DNA of 64,000 bases from Oscarella lobularis (taxonomy: Eukaryota; Porifera; Homoscleromorpha; Homosclerophorida; Oscarellidae), in NCBI RefSeq assembly GCF_947507565.1, contig NC_089191.1, positions 1,054,001 to 1,118,000 on the forward strand, given 5' to 3'. The position numbers and the translations under genes were made by a program. Below the pieces are notes generated by a model. That model did no database searches and was not told the DNA's origin. It saw only the letters and a program-made list of their open reading frames with translations. Shown piece by piece: positions 35,201 to 47,900 of this stretch. Position 1 is the first letter of the stretch, and every line of letters begins with the position of its first letter.

Positions 35201-38200
35201 GGCGACGCCGACGTCGTCGTTAACAAGTCGTACACTTCCTTCGGCAACTCGTCCAGCGGAGCCAGCCGTGGGCCGCCTGGGCGCCGGGCTGCTGGGCAAC
35301 ATGAATACGTTGCCGTTACGTGTGCCCTGAACGAGCAGACGACCCTCGACCAGTATTCCTGTATTAGATACGAAAAAAAGTTCGACACCAGCTTCGATAG
35401 TGAGGGTTACTCCGGGCAGGACGGAGATATCTCGAACGACCGTGTATCTATAGGCTGACTGAGTAGTAGGTATGGTCGTGTCGTTATACACGCGACCTCC
35501 CAGTCGGAAATCGGCTCTGAAGATGGAGTTTCGTCTCGGCGCGTTCGACGACACGGGCGGTCCCGATGCCGATGTTAGATACGGAAAATATTCGGCGTTT
35601 CCAAGACGCGAGCAGTAGCCGAAGTCGGCGATGCGATCGCGTATGACGTCTTCGTCTGTCGTGCCCCAATAGTTGTTCGCCACCGAAACGGTAACGTCTT
35701 TCGAATTTTGAGCAGGAATGTCAACGGTCAATTCGAACGGCGAGTCGGGATTTTCAAAGTGGTTGTCTGTCAACGCGAAGCCCCTTGGCGCCGATATGAC
35801 TACGATTCCAGGATCACCGTCATCAACGGCGAATTCCTCGGTCGAGTAGACCGTGTTGTTGATAAATCGATTCTTGGTGACTGTGAAAGGCGATGCTGTG
35901 AAGGGATGATGGGCAAATTTCACGACGTATTTTCCGGCGTTTTGGTGAAAGAGATTGTCTCGTACGACGACGTAGTGTGCCGTGCCTCGCAGCAACAACG
36001 ATCCGCCCGTGCTGCCACGGTGGCCCGTGAAAGTGTTGCTGAAAATTGCCAAGCGAAGGCTCAGTAACGTGTCCATGTAAGCGCCGTAGCGCGTCTGGTT
36101 GCGGAACTCGTTTCCGAAAACGTGAAATTGGCAAATGTGCAAGCCATTTTGAGAGGATGTCCAGTGCATGCCGTCTTGATTGGAATCAAAAATGTTGTTT
36201 GAGATGGTCCACAATATAACCGGTTGAGGTTTGAATTGGGAAAAGCTTAACCTCTGATTGATTTCTAAAGCGGCCGCTCCGTTGCGATCGAACAGATTCG
36301 ACGTAATTGTGCCGGCATCAGGACTTTCGCTGAGATCGATGTAAATTTTAATTCCATTACCAGTGCAATTCGTTATTTTGTTGTTATCGATAATCAACTC
36401 GCCTGCGTCTTTACCGACGAACATTCCGTCGCCTTGTACGTACTCAACAGCGCTGTTTCGAAGCGTGCAGTTCGCCGTGCTCGTGTCAATGGAAATTCCA
36501 CCTGACGACATATTTTTGATTTTCACGTCGCTGATCAACAGTTCTGAGATGGGCTGCGAAATGTAAATTCCGTAGTCACTAGACATCAAATTGACGTCAA
36601 TTATCTGCGTCAACTGCAGACCTGGTCGAGAGGAAAGAGCCACGGCGTAGAGACCGAAACCAGGAGCGCCTGCTTTGCTACCGGTGCGCAGTTCAACAAA
36701 AACCGAGTTTCCAGACGAGACAATGACGTCTCCAATTGAACTGGCAGCCAGATTGTTGACGGTGTAAAGTACAGGAGAAGCACTGTTAGCACCGTCGCGG
36801 AGCGTTATTGAGTCATCGTCGTAGAGCTCTTCAGAAACAAGCGTGAGAGACAACATCGTGTTGGGAGGTCCTTGAAGCGTCACCGTACAATGAAGACCAG
36901 GACTATGATCATCTTTACTCAAACCAATGTACTTTCCCGTTACCGTGCCAACGCTTAGAGAGGAGGCAATTGAGCAGATCGGTTGATAATTTGTTAGACT
37001 TCGTAAAGAATCGGAATTCTTTGAGAGTTCAAGGGCAACGTCAGAGGAACTGCGCACTGTCGTATCACGAACAGTCAAGTCCCTTGTTCGGGGTCCTTCA
37101 ACGAGGACGCCGTGAAATCCGGTTCCGTCTACGACAACGCCCGCCAGGTCGGTCTTTTCGTGCAGATGAGTCAGCTGAAAAGCGGTCCAAACCGAATTTT
37201 TAATCGTCACGTTAGCGAACGACGGAGAGCGAAGAAGCGCTCGCACCGCCGGAACTCTTTCGCGCCTCCACCGTCCCGCATTTTCGATCACGGTGTGCGT
37301 CAGCCGAGATTCGGGCAAAATGTGATCGTTTGGCCCGGTCGAGATCGTCGACGTGGGAGAAAAACGAATTCCAGCCCACGTGCCGGCACTCGAAGCGGCA
37401 ATCGTCGCGGAACGAGACTGCGGAGCGCCGTCAAGGCAGGCGACGTAGAATATCGTCAAACAACGCGACGACGACGAGTACGTATCCGTGACGAAATCAC
37501 AATCGGCAAGACTGGTCGCATTGATCGGACAGTCGAACTTGGTAATAATAGGCATGCCCCGCTTAGGATGCCAGCTACTGAAGAAGTCGCTTGACCTGTT
37601 GTAGTTGAGATAGTTGCAAGACAGCTCAGCCAACTTGTCCTGAGAAGCGTTGTCAGGCCGCTCGTTCGACAAGAGACAGACGCTGCGCCATTCGCCGCTG
37701 ACGTAGATTTCCAATTTGCCCGCCAAAGCGGAACGGCCGTCGGGGTATTCCTCGTTACCGTAGTCATCGTAGTCGTAATAATCATAGTACTCGTACGCGT
37801 CGTAATCACCGCCGAAAGCGCTCGAGTCGGCAAGACGTGCGCTGAGGTCGGTGACGTTTTGCTGGAGCGGCTGCACGTCGACTCCGCGAATAATCACAGG
37901 GTTACTCGGCGTTCCCATTGTCGTCAGCGCACCTTCGACCAATATACCGGTGCTCTCTTCGACTTCGATTGTGACGCCGGCTTCGATGGTTAAAGTTCCT
38001 TCCGGAAGAATCGTGACGTCTCTCGTCATTCGATACGGCGAACCGGCTGCAGTTAGCGTCGCCGCGTTTCTCAGCTGGCCGCCCACTTCGCCGGATGACG
38101 AAACAAAAAGAGGAAACGTTCGCGGGTGACTCGAGGGAGCGACGTCGGAGCAGCTGGAAGACAGAAGGAAAGGAAAATAGTCCGCTCTGGCTAAGAAATT

Positions 38201-40820
38201 CGAGTCGTCGAAATCGAAAAGTTGATCTTGTATTAATACTTCGTCTGCAGTGCCCCAATAATTTCTCGCAAAGTCGATTTTGTCGAGTGACGACGTTCCT
38301 TCGACTCTCACGCTGACTTCGTACCGAACCAATGGATTTTCGAAAACGTTGCAGTGGAGCTCAACGTCGACAGTTCGTCCGACTTCCACGACACTGTTGG
38401 GCGCACTTCTCAAGCTCGTTTCGCTCGCATTATACACGACGTTGTCTCTCAAGGAATTATTGAGGAAAAAATAAACGCTTCGAACCTCGAATCCGCTTTG
38501 AAAGCCAACTGCAGGAAGAATTTCAACGATCGTTCGTCCCCAGTTTCGAAAGAAAACATTGTCGCTGACTATCACTGCTCCACTTCCGTGATTTTCGTGA
38601 TCGGTTTCTGTGATAAAGACCGGGTGTGCCTCTCCGACATCGATGTCTTGAAATTGATTGCGCGCTATAACAGCTCTCTGACCGTTTCCACTGAAGTACA
38701 TGTAGAAATAAACTCTTCCCTTGCTGTTTTGAAACACGTTGTCAACGATTTCGACGACGTCTGCTTTACCGTTTCGGTAAACTAAGTTCGAGTAAAATGA
38801 ATAGAAACTGCCTATTCGCGACACCGCGTTTCCCGAAACGACGGCTCTGAACGTCTCGGACGGCTTCCATTCGTCTGTTCTGGTTGGATTGTTCTGAAAG
38901 TCGATGCCGCGGAGTATGTGCTTCATCGCCGAATCTGATCGCGAGCCCACAATCGTGTTATTCGCCACGGTTGCGTTTCGAACCGAACGGGCGTCCCAGG
39001 TCAAGCAGTGGCTATAGTCGCTGATGGCCGAATGCGTGATACTTGCAGAGGAAAAATATCCATTGAAATGGAATCCGTGGTTTGGATTATAACTTCGGAG
39101 TCCGTATTGAATCAACGAAGATTGCACATCAAAGTCATAGCCTTGTCCGTCGATGCGAATGCCTCCCAACTCATTGTCGACAGCCGAATGTCGAGCTATT
39201 AGAAGAGATCCGATCATTCCATCAATCTCCAAACCGTGACCCGATTCGGCGCGCACAGTTGAGCTGTCCACGATGTTCACTTGACGCGTTTCCAAGCGAT
39301 GACGAGAGACGTACGCCTTTATATCACCAAGCAATCGGCTGAAGTAAAGAAGGCGCGGGTAGACGACAACGCGATGGTAGTCAGCGGTGATGTCGCCAGG
39401 AATGGCTTGCGGCATCGTTCGCCTCACGGCCTCGTCAATGTAAAAATAGCCGGTATCGGCGTTCAAAATGCGAAAGTTTCCGCCTCCGTTAGAGACTGCG
39501 AATCGATCGAACGAGATCGAGAGACCGTAACCGGGTGTCGTTTCCAGCACACGGAAGTAATCTCTCTTGGCCGCATCCTTGAGTGTAAAATACGCTCCCT
39601 GATCTCCAACAAAGTGCGCAGCGGATAGGGCTCCGCCCGACGACGATGAATCGAAGTCGAACGTCGGAATGCCGGCCGCTGTCGGACGTCCGACGGGAAG
39701 AGCAATGCGAGTCAAATTCATTCCGCCGCGAGTGCAATTCTCGACGCGACATCGCACGCAGTCGAGTCGGCGTGACACACGTCCGGCCACGCCCACGCCC
39801 GTGCAGTTGCCAACGATGACGTCACGAAAATCGACGTCACCGTGAACGTCAAGAAGCCGAATTCCCGTTTCGCGACTGTGCAGAATCGTCACGCTGGTCA
39901 TCCTGGGCAGAGCGCCAGATCCCGTGACGGCGGCAACGTCGGAATCGGCGGTCGATTGGCGAACGTAATCGGGAACGACGCCGGCGTTCATTATGCGAAC
40001 GTTTTCGAGGACGCTCGAGCTCGAGTAGGTCGTCACGCCGTACTGGGACGTCGTCAAGGTGACGCTCGCGCGAGTAAACACGATTCCGCCCCAAAAGCCC
40101 ACGCTTCCGTCGTCGCACACGACTCCAACGTCCTCGGCATGTGTGCACCCGCTGTTGTTCCAACGCTGCGCGTAGCAGTCCAATAGCGAGTTTTCGACGC
40201 CCGCGCAGGCCACGTTCGATAGTCCGACGTCGCCTGAACCCGGCCCAAAGCGTCGCGTGGAGAAATCGTTTCCGACGGGATCGGCGAAGCCGAGATGACG
40301 GCAGACGACGACGGCGTTATCGCGATTCCAAAAATCGTCGCAAACGGTTCCCCATCGGCCGCCGACGGCGTCCTTCACTTCGATTCGGCCCTCGCGCGGC
40401 GTCGAACCGCCGACGAGACGCAACTCGGTCGAACGGACTCCCACGGTTGCTTTGTGACGTAGAAGGATTTCGTCGGCACGCGATGTTGCCACCGCCTTCA
40501 GAGATCCATTGACGACGAGACGAATTCGAGCCTGGAAATTGAGTTCGACGCCGGATTCGATAGTGAGCGTCGCGCCTTGGGCTATGGTCAAATCGTCTGT
40601 GACGGCGAACGGGCTGTCGACGCGGGCCAAAGTGGTGTCGGAAGAGTAGACTCCCCCGATGGGCGTCTCACTACTACTCACTATAAAAAAAGCGCGAGAA
40701 AGATTGTTTTAGGCCCATAAATGCAAGTGGGCTCACTAAGAACGCACCTGCGCGTGAAAGAAGTGCGGCTGAGGCAAAGACGATCAGCGGAAGTGGCCAA
40801 CGCCCGCTCATCAAAATCAT
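23295..40820 (-). CDS. Giant transmembrane adhesion protein: Bark beetle/Anakonda-like SRCR/beta-helix/CTLD plus VWD, EGF and cadherin repeats
   Basis: One minus-strand gene of roughly 30 exons and about 5,000 residues (estimate). Order: signal peptide (40748-40820); three repeats, each a beta-strand leader containing LTIE(S/A)GVxL followed by an SRCR domain and parallel beta-helix-like repeats, with two CUB-like inserts (34138-40680, one exon); more beta-helix (33120-34074); C-type lectin domain (about 32570-33060); EGF and PSI-like units (32050-32530); an unknown region (about 29700-31960); a Cys-rich block; a VWD domain (27890-28680); EGF repeats (26160-27400); about seven cadherin repeats (23770-26090); TM helix (AVDTGVIIGATLGAAGG and onward, RKRKR stop); and a tail with NPTYDEI and NEYVDAEEA. 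The first half follows fly Bark/Anakonda, a tricellular-junction protein. The phases match at every junction I checked from end to end. One intron has a GC donor (32325-32372). A two-gene alternative would need a signal peptide in the middle, and none is seen. Confidence 0.8.
23770..26090 (-). other. Cadherin repeat array (about seven repeats)
   Basis: Repeats are marked by DxNDNAPxF calcium-linker motifs (NANDNAPKF and DVNDNAPVF are canonical; ENVPKF, ENNAPIC and EANARWPAF are weaker) and by DxDxGxNG(R/x) loops such as DPDSGKNGRLTY. Several repeats keep the DAGLPPL-type turn. They lie between the last EGF-like units and the TM helix, as in large protocadherin-like receptors, but no catenin-binding motif is seen in the short tail. 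Confidence 0.88.
34138..40680 (-). other. Triple-repeat SRCR / parallel beta-helix ectodomain in one 6.5-kb exon
   Basis: Three successive modules each open with a leader like SPFAVTDDLTIAQGATLTIE (others SPYRMTRDVTILPEGTLTIE and RDISVLPGVTLTIEAG), then an SRCR domain. SRCR 1 (about 40102-40426) has WGTVCDDFWNRDNAVVVCR and CTHAEDVGVVC. SRCR 2 is divergent. SRCR 3 has LATVVCRQLGFSG. The beta-helix rungs alternate Asn and small residues (NNxI, NNxF), and the junction motif NYWGT recurs. CUB-like domains follow modules 2 and 3. The three-fold design is the defining feature of Anakonda; homology to it is inferred by pattern, not by alignment. Confidence 0.75.
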
Positions 40821-41925
40821 TTCGGAGGGCTCTAAGCAAAAGTCAATAGGGTTAGATGACTTTGCAGAAGTGGCTAATGAGAACGCTATAAGTATAAGAC
40901 TATATAGTATAAGAATAAGATATATCTACGGTACAACACTTGAAGTAGACTAAAGGAACATGCATCCAATTTTAAGGTCAGTCAATTTGCGAGCGTGATT
41001 GGTGCAACATCGTAATTGCACTTACGTGTTAGTCTCTTGTGAAGAACGGCTTTCTGAGACTCGAATGGTGTGCTGAGAAATCCAGTTAGTGACGTAAAAT
41101 GCGATGCGCATGAACGAAATTTTGGGTGTGACAAGGTGGGCGTGCTAGATCACAGATGACCAATTCTCTGAGTTGCGGAAAACCCTGTCTCCGCGGAAGC
41201 GTGCGCACAGAATCGTGTACAGGAACGCAAGTTTCTCGCGGGAGATGCCTTGAACGATGTCTGAAGCACGTGATCCGGAACTCTCCCCCAAGCTCAGAAG
41301 ATTCTTGGAGGGCTGCCGCTCGCCGAGAAAATAGAATTCGAGGTCACGCTGCGTCGGTCTTTTGACTCGTACGATTTTTCTGTCCACCGTCGCGTTCAAA
41401 CGAGTCGGAGCGCTGAAATATGTGGCTTTTGCATCGAAGTGCGAATATTGGGCCGCGAAATCGTTTCAAGCGACGATAAAGCGCTAAATCAATGACGTCG
41501 TGTCCCCAGCTCGAGCAGGCATAGTCTAGATTGCAGACTGGAGTCAGAAACGTTGTGGAGAACCCCAGGGGTTTGTGCGCGAACGCGCGTTAGGTTCACA
41601 CGCTTCCTACATCTCGTCTAGTATCTCCGAAATGAAAGTATGCGTTTGCTAGAGAATGATGCTTTTCACAGCATGTGTAGTTGACGTCCATGACGCGGAG
41701 TGAAAGTTGTCAGTTTCAGACAAGTGCTGAAGTACTTGAAAATCAACTGTTTGACGTTCAACAAAGACAGATTTTATTGAAATGACTTTTCCCTGATAAA
41801 AATGCGTCCGAAATACATACAAAATAAACATTAAAAGAAAATAAGACAGCTAGAAAGACTTAGAGACTTCCTCTCCTTTACCAGATAAATGAAACGTAGC
41901 TTTGAGTAAAATATTGCACCACAAA
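40821..41925. other. Intergenic, no clear gene
   Basis: About 1.1 kb between the giant gene start and the ROCO stop. A minus-strand frame of 84 residues (41145-41399) is open but shows no domain. The segment next to the giant gene start (about 40860-40920) is AT-rich and is probably its promoter. Confidence 0.45.
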
Positions 41926-44900
41926 CTATTTAAGTTCAAACGCTTCTTCAATAGCTCGTTTTGAAATTCCTGCTCTATCAAAAGCCGTAAGTAACCTGCC
42001 AACGGTTGGAGGTTCTGCCGCATTCAACTTCCATCCCTCTATGACTTGCTGCAGGCGAGCAACAAGCGATGGCGTTGCCTCCCTTATTTCTTTCAGCTTC
42101 GAAGACCCGAGCCCCAAGTACACGCCAATTGTTTCCCAATGCGCAGATCCCACGCCAGCACACGAAACTAGCAAATCCGTAGTAACTGAGCTTTCAGGAC
42201 TCGGAAAAGACCCTGCAACCAATGTTATATTTGTAACAAATTAATTAAAACTCTGCTAACCTTGTTTGGAATCCTGAATGAAAAATAAAATTAATTAAGT
42301 ACAGAATGACACGAGAAGATTTAATAATTACCTTTTCTTTTGATGCGACCGCACCAAGGGAGCAGCCACTCACGGCTTTCTCCGCTAAGCACATTTGTTC
42401 TGAAAATGCCACAGCACCTAAACTTTAAAGCTTAATTAAAGCGTTTTCTTGCACTTAGCCATCACACCTGCAAGGGTAGCTTCAGTTTCTGTCTAAGAAA
42501 ATAGCACGCAGCATATAAGCTTTTAATTGTTCAGAAATGTATGTATGTTCTTACATCGTCCTCAGGCAATAGGGACAGAAGGTTTGATAAAGTTTCGGTA
42601 CCAATCAAGGCTTTTCGGAAATTTGGAACCGTCGCATCCAAACGTTTGGTCCATTCCAAAAGCAAACAATCGGCTTCAGGTTTTTCTAAATGAGAGGTGA
42701 TAACAAGAGCCGTTGCTTTCTGCACTTCCAGTTTCGTCATCAAAGGAATTAATAACTCGGGTTTTCGATTCAACTCTCTAGTTATAGCAAGTTTAACGTC
42801 TCTTGGCAGTAGAGTATAGTGATCATCGGGAACAATTAATAAATCTCTTAGCAAATCGCTGTATAATTTGCCGTCCAGAACCATTTCAGCTACAGGGGGA
42901 TCTTTTCTTTGAGCTCTTTCAATCTTTTCAACGCTGTATGTTGGCATTGGACCATCCATTTCTTTTAATCTTCCAGACGAAATATAGAATTTATCTGTCG
43001 TGATACCGCAGCTTCGTTCTTTCAAAACTTCTGAAACTTCAACTCGTAAATCCTCCAAAAGTCTCTTGCATTCGCCTTCCGATTGACTGGGTCCACGAAC
43101 AATAATATCAATCGCTGTATCGCGACAACTCAGTTCAATCAGTCCTTCAACAACGCAGGACGATTGACCGGAAACCACCTTAGTTACCTTCAACCCACCT
43201 TTCCATATAATGGGCTCAGAGAATTTTTGTGAAGTAGATCCACGCGTTTGCAGAAGAGGCATGCTTCCAGGAGTAATAATATCGGTTCTTTCTTGACACT
43301 TGCAACGTATGCCTACGTCGACAGTTATAATTAGTCTATCGTCTCGCTTCCATACGTCCTTCAGGCGTTCCTCTTTCAGCAGCGATGGGAAACAAATCAG
43401 TTCCGGTTCATTTTCAACTTCGTAGCAAATTTCTAAATCTTTAAGAAGTGCCAATGCTTCTTGCACTGAAATGACTTTTTGATTGTGCTCTCTATTAAAC
43501 CTTTCCAACACTTTTTCGATGTCGCGCACATTGACCTTTCCGTTTTCAACTCTTTCTAAGTACACAGGAAAGCTCTCAGGAGCAAAGATGGGTCCAATAA
43601 TGCTTTGGCAAAACCAGTAGGGATCAAGTATAACTTGGCCCCTCACTAATATTATCTAAAGAAAACATTGAGATGAGGAAGCTAAAACAAAGCCTCACTT
43701 CTCCTATTCCATTTAGAAAACTAAGGAGTTGTTTCACAAGAGACTCGCTAATGGACTTCTCTAGGGCTTTTTCCGTTAAAGCCCAAAACAAACCAAAAGG
43801 AATGAAATGGCGATTTACTCTTGTCACCTTATTAAGAAAGAAATCGTACTCCAGAATATATACGCTGAACTTTAGCTACAGTATCTACCTGCTCTTCCGT
43901 CAAGTCATAGTCACTGAGTCTCTTGCCACGGAACAAGACTGTCATTATCATCATTCTTGCTTTGTTTCTATACAACAAATTAATTTTCCGCCATAAAGAA
44001 AGAGAAAAACTGCTACTTTAGTTCCGGAACAATCCCAGCAGCGACCAAATCCCTAAAGCCAACGTCCGATTGGCTCAATACTTTGATAAGTTTTGGCAGC
44101 AGATCGTCTACAACGGTTCCGACAACAGCTGGAATTTCTGCAGCTATCTATAAAGCAATCAATTGCGCAAACGTTTAAATTATAAAGCTACTGAGGTATA
44201 TCTGCAATTACTTCAAGACAAGCTTGCTTCTCGTCCCCAATGTAGTCATTTAACTCGGTTGTGACATCACTTCTGCAGTTGTAAAAGAAAGCCTGCCTTG
44301 AAATGTCAAACCAATTATGGTAGAGCGTATCCAAATAGCTAATGAGATCTTGGAGGATCTTCTTTCCGTCCTTTTCTGCGAGTTTGTCGCGCCTGCTTCC
44401 GACAACGGCAACCTTTATTTTCTTTCCAGACCAAATTCCGCTCTTCACAAATGACAGCCAATAGCTGCATGTTTGCCGCAAATCATTTTCAGTTACGTCA
44501 ACAACGAGCAGAAATATGGTCGTTTCTGCTGAAAAAAATAAACTGTGAATTTTATGGAATTCTCTTTGGCCAGCAAAATCGCAAAAAAGTACTTCACCAG
44601 CTCCGTGAACGTTTGACTTCTGAAAATCAACACCTGCAGTTCGAGGTTCCTCAAAACCATCATCTACGGGGCTGCTAGGAAGGCGTTTCTCTGATGAACT
44701 TTCAGAACTTTTTTGCAAAAGCTTCATTAGTGTTGTTTTTCCGGCTTTCACTTTGCCTATTAAACATATTTTAATTCTTTTAGGCTTTGTTACTCCAAAC
44801 TCCTTTTTCAGAGAATTCAAATGGCGCTCAGCCTAAAGAAAATAATTCATGCAAAGATGAGAGTAGGAGTTAAACTTGCCGAAGCCTTTCGCAAAACGTC

Positions 44901-47900
44901 TCTACATTTGCCATTTGCTAATTCATACGGCAGTTTTCCATCCTGAATATTAAAAATGATCTTTCACCATCCGTTCAGGGTAGTCAAAAAATATAACCTT
45001 ATCTGGAACGTTCGGATCGGCTCCATGATCTAAGAAAAACTGCAGAAAATCCAGAACATCCTCATCAAAGTCCGTGGGTAATTGTTGCAGAGCTACAACG
45101 TGGAGAATGTTGCTCTGAAAATTTCAGCATGCAGTCAAACTCGTTAATAACCTCAAAAGTAGTAACGATGCCATACCTTTTTTATAAAATTTTGGGTCGT
45201 AATAGCGCACCCACACTTCACTAATAATTGAGCCAACTGTATAGTCGTTGTATCAGAACGTCCAATTATTGGAGAAGCGAGTGCAATGGCATCGTCCAGG
45301 AGACAAGAAAATGGTGTAGAGTCGTACTAAAAGTACCCTCTCAGCAATTAGCATTCAAATGCTAATAGACATTCAAACCTCAGACTTTACATTGACTTCG
45401 CATTCGTTTTCAATCAAAAGTTTAGCAATTCTTAAATAGCTTTGACGCTCTAGAAAATCTGTAGGATTAAAACAACTAGACAATGTTTAGAGTAATATTA
45501 CTTGCTGCATTCTGAGATCTCGGCATGTAAAGACAAACAAAATGAAGAGCACATTCTCTCCGCTGAAAGCAGCATGTTTTACAAATAGAATATTTCTGCT
45601 TTGTCGCAGAGTGAATCTTGCCTTGCTCAGAACTTTTACGCGACAGCCCCTTTGAATCAAAAGCTTCGCAGTCTCGAAACACCCAGCTTTACAGGCGGCT
45701 AAAAGAGGAGTTAGCCCGTTCTAGACAGAAATTAACATTCCTTTATTTAATTAATTAAAAATAAAAATAAAGGTTCTCCTTTACCTGATCAGTTACTTCC
45801 AAATCAGCACCTTTAGTAATCAAAAAGTTGGCCATTTCCTCAATGTTACTTTTACACGCAAGATGCAAACAGCTTTCACCAGTCTAAATCAAAATAACAT
45901 TCTTACGGTCATCTCAAGTCATAGTAAGCAGTAAATACAAAGGAAATTTAGAAAAGAAAATTACTGTTGCTCTGTATAGAATTTGTTGTCAAGATACATG
46001 CACATACGTATACTGAAGCTCTCAAATTGGTGTACAAGTTGTCGTTTATCTTTGGTTAGAACTATTTTTCCTTTCTTTCCGTTATACATACAAATATCAC
46101 TTCTTGCCTTTGTTAACTCCGTAAGTGAAGACCCTTGCTTGGCCAATTCTTGAACTAAAGATAGAAAACCACCATGACAAGCAGCCGCAATAAGAGAAAC
46201 TCCGTCCTAAAGTAATGTATATACTTTATACAATCTTCGGGCGTTTATATCAGTAGCTAGTACTTTGTTCACTTGATGAATATCAAATACACGCTTTGAA
46301 TCAAGCATGGATTGTACTATTTTTGATTGCCGCTTGTAACAGGCCAAGCTAAAAGCAGTGTTGCCGTCCTGATTAATCAATTAAAAACGTATAGATTAAC
46401 TCTACAATAATTATGAGTCCGTTGCAGTCTACCTTGTCTTTGATATTTATAGAGCAACCACAGTCTAGAAAGAGCTTTGCTAGTAAATGAGATCCTATTT
46501 CTACTGCTATCCGTAAGGGAGTTTTGCCATCCTATATAAAAAAACGACTCTCGAAAGAAGTCAGTAATTGCAGCTCACTCCTGACCTCATTTTCGGCATC
46601 AACTAGAGCTCCGTGATCAAGCAATATAGAAGAGATCTCAAGAGAATTTTCACGAGCTGCCTCGTGAAGTGCTGTATTTCCGTTCTAGAAACCTAGTCCT
46701 ATACACTGCGTGCCCTGGTCTTCTATTGGTGCGCACCAAATCTCGAGCAGCAACAATGCTTCCTTTTCCAATCAAAAACTTGACTGCAGTTATGGATTTA
46801 CAAGCAGCCATAAGAGGTGTTCTCTTATACGGCATCTAAGCAAAATTATGTATACAGCTGAATAGTTAAGGTGGCAAGGGGGGTGTGGCTAATATTATCC
46901 GGGTTGAATCTTTCGAATCCCACGCTACTTTCTAATTTATGCACGCGTCGTCTTCGATGACGCTGAAGTGCGTATCATGATATCAATGATGTAACTAATG
47001 GGTGCCTCGCGAGCGAAGTGCTGCGATTCTCTCAGGAACAACGCGCATCTTTCGGCGACCGTACCGATCTTCGATCGATCTCTTGAGACGGCGGCTTCTC
47101 GCTCGAGGAAGAAAGGAACCCCGAATGTAATCATCGAAGACTTTTCTGTGATCTAGTGATGTAAGTACCCTTCTTCGCGGTCTTACTTTCGATAGAACCG
47201 ACGACATTGTGTTTATCGAGCTACTTTCTAACGGAAACAACGAATTTCGAAGGAGCCAGCGGCAAACATCTAGAGAAATCGATTCACTAGATCACGGGTG
47301 AGTGCGTAAAGACCTCAAATCCGCTCCTTCTCGTTTTCTCTTGAAGTAGAGAACATCGGGAATTTCGCCGTTGAAGTCACGGGATCATACGAAATCGCTA
47401 TCGTGAAAAAACCGTTCGCGAAGGTACGTCTCGAGGTTATCGCTCATTTCTCCCGAAATGCTACCCCAGCGACGATTGTAGTGCCCTCTTGCGGCCCTTT
47501 TGCAGCTGTTTCTCTTGTTAGGAGCCTCGAAGGAACGAAGCTAACGGTTCCATGACGAATTTCAATGAGTGGGCGTGGCAGTGCTAGAGCGTGTCAGCAG
47601 CATATATGTACTTTTTTTCGAGGAATGAACTTCTAAACATAATATTCTTCAGGGTCATACACAAGTTCTCTGACGTCGTAATCGCAAGCCATGCTTTCGC
47701 ATGCCATGCTTTCCACTAACCTAACGGAAGGCGTACGTGATCGTGACGGAAGAACCCTTCGCTCTGCTGGACTGTCGTCAGGTTCGTCCAATGTATTTCC
47801 TTGCTTTCGTTTGGTGGCTTTCTTTTTTTCTCTGCTAGCGCTTGGCCTCTCAGGCTCCTCGTCGACGCCGCCGAACGCTCCAGCTTCATACGTCACTCCC

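Noticed and set aside
41145-41399. 84-residue minus-strand frame
   Set aside because: No domain, no signal, no splice context; could be an isolated open frame in the intergenic region.
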